Source: Candidatus Cloacimonadota bacterium
GTDB lineage: Bacteria; Cloacimonadota; Cloacimonadia; Cloacimonadales; JAJBBL01
DNA length: 6,706 nt
NCBI GenBank assembly: GCA_020532365.1
Contig: JAJBBL010000134.1
Location: 1-6,706 of the forward strand
Reading direction: 5' to 3'
Below are positions 1 through 3,850 of the stretch, piece after piece; the first letter of the stretch is position 1, and the number at the start of each line of letters is the position of its first letter. Made by a program: the position numbers and the translations under genes. Under the pieces are notes generated by a model that worked only from the letters and a program-made list of their open reading frames with translations, did not search any database and had not been told where the DNA came from.

Positions 1-1512
1 AAAAAGTGGTTCGCTTTCAGAGGTAGACTCTACCTATCCTCTTACGAATCATCAAGTAAACAATCAATTAATAGATATACACTCGGCTTTACCTTACCTT
101 TTCTGGACCTTGATTTGATCGACTCATCACCAGATTATGGTACTTTCCTTTTAAGTAACCGTAACATCAGAGGTGTGTCGGGTCGACTCCATTTCGGTTC
201 GCTCAGTATCCTTGCTACCAAAGGTGAAAGCGTAAGAAGTGTTGATGGAATCACAGCAGACGATGGAAGCGTAACGAGTGGCGGTACATTCAAAAGGAAT
301 ACCTTAGGTGGAAAAATCGAACTTGGCACTCTTGACGGTCTACAATTAGGTTTCGGGTTTGCAAAGAATAAGGACGATATAGAATCACTCGAAGAGAGTT
401 TCTATAAAAGGGATGACGGAACTGTTATAGCCACACCTAAAGACAACATAGTGTTGGGAGCTACTGCTCGATTAGGGCTTGATAATCAACGCTTAGTACT
501 TGGAGCTGAAGCAGCGGTAAGCATATACAATAGTAATATTATTGATGGTCCTCTATCAAAAGAGGAGTTAGAAGACTATATTGAGGATGAACTTCCACTT
601 GACCCTGATGCGCTCAAAGATATCATCATTATCAATACAAACATAGAGCCTTTGATCCCGAATGTTGCAAACGTAGCATATCAAGTCTATATGAGATGGT
701 TCCTACTTGGCAACTACCTCTCCGCATCTTATTCGGAAATAGGGGCGAGCTTCAATTCACTTTCGGCAAGCTTCCTGCAAAATGACTCAAAAGTTATTAC
801 CCTGTCGGATAACATCAGCCTGTTTAACAACCAGTTTGTACTCGACGGCGGAGTTAACATAATCTCCGATAACCTCTCGGAACAGAAAGAGACTACTAAT
901 ACAAACACTAACTGGTATGCTCAGGCGCTTATCAGGCCACGTGGCTTACCCTATCTTAAAGTAGGGTATAACCTTAACAAATCGGAAGATGATTTAGAGG
1001 TTAAAGAAATCGAGCAGCAGATGGACGCAATGAACTTTGGAGTTGGATACAACATTTATCAATTACCGTTCACTACCACCTCTATCGATCTCTCCACCTA
1101 CTTTGCTAACGATAAAGACCTTACCGATAATAGCTCTTTTGATTTCAAGCGTAACAACTATCAGGTTGTGATCCAAAACAAACTCAAAGAGATCCCTCTT
1201 TCAACCCGCTTGACCCTTGGAAATACTGTGAGAACTAATAACTTCGATGAAGAGAAAAACACCTATTTTCAATGGGGACTCAAAAACGAATATGCTCTCT
1301 GGAACGGTATGCTTAAGCCATATTTAGACCTGAGATTCAATACCTATGAAGAGGATAAATATTCAACTTACGAGTTAGGAACACAATATCAACCGTTTGT
1401 CAGAACTACTATCAATACAAGCGTTGAATTTTCAAACAACAATTTTGATCAGGATGATCGTGAAAACTATTCAACCTTCAATTGGAGACTGAGCATCGCT
1501 CAGAGATTCTAA
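1..1512 (+). CDS. Outer-membrane beta-barrel-like protein, 3' part (5' end outside window)
   Basis: The frame is open from base 1 to the TAA at 1510-1512 (503 codons), so this is a gene truncated by the window edge. The TTG at 115 is an internal Leu codon and is not needed as a start. The protein alternates short amphipathic strands with polar, Asn/Asp-rich turns (for example NTLGGKIELG, then LDGLQLGFGF), as expected for an outer-membrane barrel. It ends in ...RLSIAQRF, and a terminal Phe is the usual barrel-assembly signal. A strongly acidic insertion (about codons 185-208, LSKEELEDYIEDELPLDP) interrupts the strands and is probably a loop. No enzyme motif, TonB-plug signature or OmpA-like domain is visible. 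It resembles uncharacterised barrel proteins of the FCB group, and its substrate is unknown. I am fairly sure of the envelope location but not of the function. An 88-base gap containing a hairpin separates it from the cyclase gene. Confidence 0.72.
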   Translation, partial: KKWFAFRGRLYLSSYESSSKQSINRYTLGFTLPFLDLDLIDSSPDYGTFLLSNRNIRGVSGRLHFGSLSILATKGESVRSVDGITADDGSVTSGGTFKRNTLGGKIELGTLDGLQLGFGFAKNKDDIESLEESFYKRDDGTVIATPKDNIVLGATARLGLDNQRLVLGAEAAVSIYNSNIIDGPLSKEELEDYIEDELPLDPDALKDIIIINTNIEPLIPNVANVAYQVYMRWFLLGNYLSASYSEIGASFNSLSASFLQNDSKVITLSDNISLFNNQFVLDGGVNIISDNLSEQKETTNTNTNWYAQALIRPRGLPYLKVGYNLNKSEDDLEVKEIEQQMDAMNFGVGYNIYQLPFTTTSIDLSTYFANDKDLTDNSSFDFKRNNYQVVIQNKLKEIPLSTRLTLGNTVRTNNFDEEKNTYFQWGLKNEYALWNGMLKPYLDLRFNTYEEDKYSTYELGTQYQPFVRTTINTSVEFSNNNFDQDDRENYSTFNWRLSIAQRF

Positions 1513-1526
1513 CCTATAAAGTTGTT

Positions 1527-1554
1527 AATCAGAGGTGGACAACCACCTCTGATT
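1527..1554 (+). terminator. Perfect 12-bp hairpin, probable terminator
   Basis: The left arm AATCAGAGGTGG (1527-1538) and right arm CCACCTCTGATT (1543-1554) are perfectly complementary around an ACAA loop, 14 bases after the stop of the barrel gene. The T tract after the stem is short and interrupted (ATTTCAT), so it is weaker than a classic intrinsic terminator. It may instead protect the mRNA 3' end or only partly reduce read-through into the cyclase gene 46 bases downstream. The stem itself is certain; the role is inferred. Confidence 0.72.
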
Positions 1555-1586
1555 TCATATCTAATACTATGCGATCACTAATTAAG

Positions 1587-1592
1587 AAAGGA
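1587..1592 (+). promoter_or_regulatory. Ribosome binding site of the cyclase gene
   Basis: AAAGGA lies 8 bases before the ATG at 1601. This supports that start, which also places the hydrophobic N-terminal segment correctly. No later Met would keep the first membrane segment. Confidence 0.65.
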
Positions 1593-1600
1593 CACTCTGT

Positions 1601-3493
1601 ATGAAAAAAAACCTTTATTACTTTTTTATCCCCCTCACCCTCTTTATTGTTGCTCTAATCTTTTTCTATACCCACTTTTGGGACTTCTTGGAACATAAAA
1701 TGTACGATACCCTCTTTATGATTAGAGGGCCAAAATCGATCAGTAACGAAATCGTAATAGTTACTATTGACGATGATACTTTCAGCTCTCTCGATATGAG
1801 ATGGCCCTTCCCAAGGGAAATTTATGCCAAAATGATCAAAAATTTGTACCGAGCTGGTGCACGGCAGGTAGTATTCGATATTGAGTTTACCGAATCCTCC
1901 TACCTCGAAGACGATCAGGCTCTTGTTAACGCCGCAAAAGAGTTCGGTAACGTTGTTTTTGCCGGTAAACTTATTCGAGAAAGTAGAACGAACGCCGATT
2001 TAGTGCAGCTTATCAAACCTATACCACTCATCAGAGAAGCAGGTTTTGACTGGGGCTTCGTTAACATTAACCCCGATAAGGATGGGTTCATTCGAAAATA
2101 CTCTCTCTCCGAAGACTATGGTAAAGAAAAGTACCACCCTATAGGAATTATTTCACTCGCTAACCTGCAAAACTACCTGATAGAACAAGAGCAAAAGATC
2201 CGTATAGAAAAAGACTATATTCACCTGCCGCAAAATCGCAGGATACCCCGGTACCTTAAAAATCATAGCTTCATTCAGTATTATGGAGAACCACAAACTT
2301 TTAAATATTATTCACTCTCCAGCGTAATCGACGATAGTGACTTTATACTACCCGGAATCGAAACCGAAGATTTTCAGATAAATGAGTTTTATGACCTCTT
2401 GGATAACGAGGTGTTTAAAGATAAGATCGTTTTGGTCGGAGCATCCGTTGCTGAATTACACGACACGTTCAATACCCCCTTTTCAACCAAAAGCTTGATG
2501 CCAGGGGTGGAAATTCACGCCAATTTTATGGAGATGGTCTTGCAGAATGACTTCCTGAAACCGATCTCTATCCCCCTAATGCTAACGATTATACTCCTCC
2601 TCGCCTTTATCTGCTACTGGCTGTTTTCCAACCTAAAACCGGTGTTTTCACTCATTTTGGCCATACTACTTGTGATCTCGCATCTCGCCCTGAGCTACTT
2701 CCTGTTTGCACACAAAAATATTGTGATCACAGTCTTACAAATACCGTTTATCCTGATCCTAAGCTACCTAACGGGACTTATCTACCATTACATAAAAGCT
2801 AACCGCGAGAAAAAGCAGATCAAGAAAACATTTATGCACTATATGGCGCCTGACTTGGTTCACGAAGTACTGAAAAATCCGAAAATGCTTAAGTTTGGAG
2901 GCACCCAACAAGAGGTTACCGTACTCTTCTCCGACATCCGAGGCTTCACCACTTATTCCGAAAAACATACACCGCAAGAGACCGTAGCCATCTTAAAAGA
3001 ATACCTCACCGCTATGGTCGACGTTATTATAGAAAATAGGGGTATTCTCGATAAATTCGTCGGTGACGAGATTATGGCTCTATTCGGTACCCCAGTGAAA
3101 CTGGACAACTCAGCTCTTTCAGCGTGTAAAACTGCGCTCGATATGCGACACGCTCTTACTAATCTACAGATCAAATGGCAAGAAGAGGGGAGAGATGTCT
3201 TTGAAATTGGTATCGGCATAAACACAGGTCCTGCAGTTGTCGGAAACTTAGGTTCCGAACAGATCTTTGATTACACTGCCATAGGGGACACTATCAACTT
3301 GGGCGCTCGATTAGAGGCTATCAACAAAGATTATGACACTAAACATAAGATCATTATTAGCGAGTTTACCCTGGCAAAAGTTGAAGGGCTTGTGGAGACC
3401 AAATTTCTTGATGAAGTTAAAGTAAAAGGGAAAAACGAGGCGGTAAAAATCTACGAGCTTATAGATATTATACGTCCTGAAACAATGTCTTAA
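1601..3493 (+). CDS. CHASE2-domain class III adenylate cyclase (membrane receptor cyclase)
   Basis: This enzyme makes cAMP from ATP and probably responds to a signal outside the inner membrane. The 630 residues contain one membrane segment (about 6-25), a CHASE2 sensor (about 27-317, facing the periplasm, with the typical MYDTLFMIRG and late KDKIVLVGAS...TPF...MPGVEIHANF stretches) and three membrane segments (about 323-343, 347-370, 373-395). A cytoplasmic linker (YMAPDLVHEVLKNP) leads into the cyclase domain (about 437-600). Metal ligands are Asp445 (FSDIRGFT) and Asp489 (KFVGDEIMALFG). Lys485 and Thr559 (DYTAIGDT) occupy the base-recognition positions, the Lys/Thr pair usual for bacterial adenylate rather than guanylate cyclases. 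Asn566 and Arg570 (NLGAR) are the transition-state residues. All are present, so the enzyme should be active as a homodimer. CHASE2 ligands are generally unknown. The gene is complete, with no obvious terminator after it. The call is solid, but the stimulus is not knowable here. Confidence 0.95.
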   Translation: MKKNLYYFFIPLTLFIVALIFFYTHFWDFLEHKMYDTLFMIRGPKSISNEIVIVTIDDDTFSSLDMRWPFPREIYAKMIKNLYRAGARQVVFDIEFTESSYLEDDQALVNAAKEFGNVVFAGKLIRESRTNADLVQLIKPIPLIREAGFDWGFVNINPDKDGFIRKYSLSEDYGKEKYHPIGIISLANLQNYLIEQEQKIRIEKDYIHLPQNRRIPRYLKNHSFIQYYGEPQTFKYYSLSSVIDDSDFILPGIETEDFQINEFYDLLDNEVFKDKIVLVGASVAELHDTFNTPFSTKSLMPGVEIHANFMEMVLQNDFLKPISIPLMLTIILLLAFICYWLFSNLKPVFSLILAILLVISHLALSYFLFAHKNIVITVLQIPFILILSYLTGLIYHYIKANREKKQIKKTFMHYMAPDLVHEVLKNPKMLKFGGTQQEVTVLFSDIRGFTTYSEKHTPQETVAILKEYLTAMVDVIIENRGILDKFVGDEIMALFGTPVKLDNSALSACKTALDMRHALTNLQIKWQEEGRDVFEIGIGINTGPAVVGNLGSEQIFDYTAIGDTINLGARLEAINKDYDTKHKIIISEFTLAKVEGLVETKFLDEVKVKGKNEAVKIYELIDIIRPETMS

Positions 3494-3546
3494 AACACCC
3501 ATTATATTCTTTTCAATTAAAAAGGGCACCTCCGGCCAATTAATGC

Positions 3547-3576
3547 TTGACAAGTTAATATCAAGGTCAATAAATT
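3547..3576 (+). promoter_or_regulatory. Candidate sigma-70-like promoter
   Basis: TTGACA (3547-3552) is a perfect -35 consensus. With an 18-base spacer, TAAATT (3571-3576) matches four of six -10 positions. A start near 3583 would give a transcript leader of about 195 bases before the ATG at 3779. The -35 sits in a small palindrome, CTTGACAAG. Whether this phylum uses this consensus is not certain, as Bacteroidetes use a different one. Confidence 0.4.
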
Positions 3577-3600
3577 GGGCGCAATAAGAAAGAAGATTAA

Positions 3601-3624
3601 AGAGAGGTGCTTATGAAGACTTGA
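3601..3624 (+). other. Possible upstream mini-ORF (Met-Lys-Thr) with its own ribosome site
   Basis: AGAGAGG (3601-3607) is a good Shine-Dalgarno match five bases before ATG (3613), which is followed by AAG ACT TGA. A three-codon reading frame is easily produced by chance, so this is listed only because it sits in a long leader just before a boxA-like element. It could be a leader peptide or mean nothing. Confidence 0.2.
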
Positions 3625-3626
3625 TA

Positions 3627-3639
3627 GCTCTTTGAAAAC
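3627..3639 (+). promoter_or_regulatory. boxA-like antitermination motif
   Basis: GCTCTTTGAAAAC closely resembles the boxA element of bacterial rRNA leaders (GCTCTTT core, TGCTCTTTAACA in E. coli; TTTGAAAAC-type versions in other phyla). BoxA RNA recruits NusB/NusE to make RNA polymerase resist termination. It would make sense at the head of a very long gene, but a 7-base core can occur by chance, and no rRNA gene is near. Confidence 0.3.
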
Positions 3640-3646
3640 GGGTTTT

Positions 3647-3659
3647 ATATGAGTCATAT
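3647..3659 (+). promoter_or_regulatory. 13-bp dyad, possible operator
   Basis: ATATGA-G-TCATAT is a perfect inverted repeat with a single central base. It lies downstream of the candidate promoter, a position suited to a repressor. As RNA, the one-base loop makes it a poor hairpin, so a DNA-binding dimer site is the likelier reading. It does not match the CRP consensus TGTGA-N6-TCACA. Confidence 0.35.
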
Positions 3660-3697
3660 TAGTGTATTTAAGATGTGTAATTTCAAAACAAAAAACG

Positions 3698-3726
3698 GCT
3701 CTTCTGCCAACTAACGGAGAAGAAGC
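3698..3726 (+). promoter_or_regulatory. Bulged hairpin in the mRNA leader
   Basis: GCTCTTCT (3698-3705) pairs with AGAAGA-A-GC (3718-3726), with one bulged A. Two inner C-G pairs (3707-3708 with 3716-3717) close an AACTAAC loop past one bulged G. This gives about ten pairs, 52 bases before the start codon. No U-run follows, so it is not an intrinsic terminator. It may stabilise the mRNA or bind a protein. Confidence 0.4.
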
Positions 3727-3767
3727 GCGCAAGCATTAAACCACAAAAAAATATTTTAGTTTTAATT

Positions 3768-3772
3768 GGAGG
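3768..3772 (+). promoter_or_regulatory. Strong ribosome binding site of the surface-protein gene
   Basis: GGAGG sits six bases before ATG 3779, near-ideal spacing, preceded by an A/T-rich tract that should be unstructured. It fixes the start, and the encoded N-terminus is a clean signal peptide. Confidence 0.8.
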
Positions 3773-3778
3773 TATATT

Positions 3779-3850
3779 ATGAAACATGGATACTTCAAGT
3801 ACCTGTTGTTAAGTTTGATCCTGTTAACGTCAACTTTAGCTCTACACGCT
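3779..3850 (+). other. Signal peptide coding segment
   Basis: It encodes 24 residues: a Lys-containing n-region (MKHGYFKY), a Leu-rich core and an LHA cleavage motif before Gly25. There is no lipobox Cys, so processing by signal peptidase I is expected. The mature protein begins at or near GLIFYEDF, the usual opening of a J domain. Confidence 0.8.

Larger units (their letters stand above)
3494..3778 (+). promoter_or_regulatory. Long non-coding leader upstream of the surface-protein gene
   Basis: No coding sequence of plausible size is present in these 285 bases. In order they hold a -35-like TTGACA (3547), a purine-rich stretch ending in AGAGAGG (3601-3607) before a possible ATG-AAG-ACT-TGA mini-ORF (3613-3624), a boxA-like GCTCTTTGAAAAC (3627-3639), a 13-bp dyad (3647-3659), a bulged hairpin (3698-3726), an A/T-rich tract (about 3743-3765) and a strong Shine-Dalgarno sequence. 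I recognise no known riboswitch class; the conserved core of the c-di-GMP-I aptamer was looked for and is absent. The mixture suggests regulated transcription or translation of the following gene, but this is inference. Confidence 0.5.

Noticed and set aside
115..120. TTG codon as the start of the first gene
   Set aside because: The same frame is open back to base 1 with barrel-like sequence, there is no ribosome site before 115, and no signal peptide follows it.
2722..2731. TGTGATCACA palindrome as a CRP/cAMP receptor site
   Set aside because: The half-sites lack the six-base spacer of a CRP site, and it lies inside the cyclase coding sequence encoding a membrane segment.
3524..3540. GGGCACCTCCGGCC as part of a c-di-GMP-I riboswitch
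   Set aside because: Only a short CCTCCGGCC resemblance exists. The conserved aptamer core and paired stems are absent.
3517..3732. Minus-strand reading frame across the leader (71 codons)
   Set aside because: It has no ribosome site or recognisable domain, and its composition is that of random AT-rich DNA. It overlaps the regulatory elements of the + strand gene.
3757..3764. Bacteroidetes-type -7 promoter element (TAGTTTTA, close to TAnnTTTG)
   Set aside because: It would start transcription at the Shine-Dalgarno sequence itself, and no TTG element lies at the required upstream spacing.
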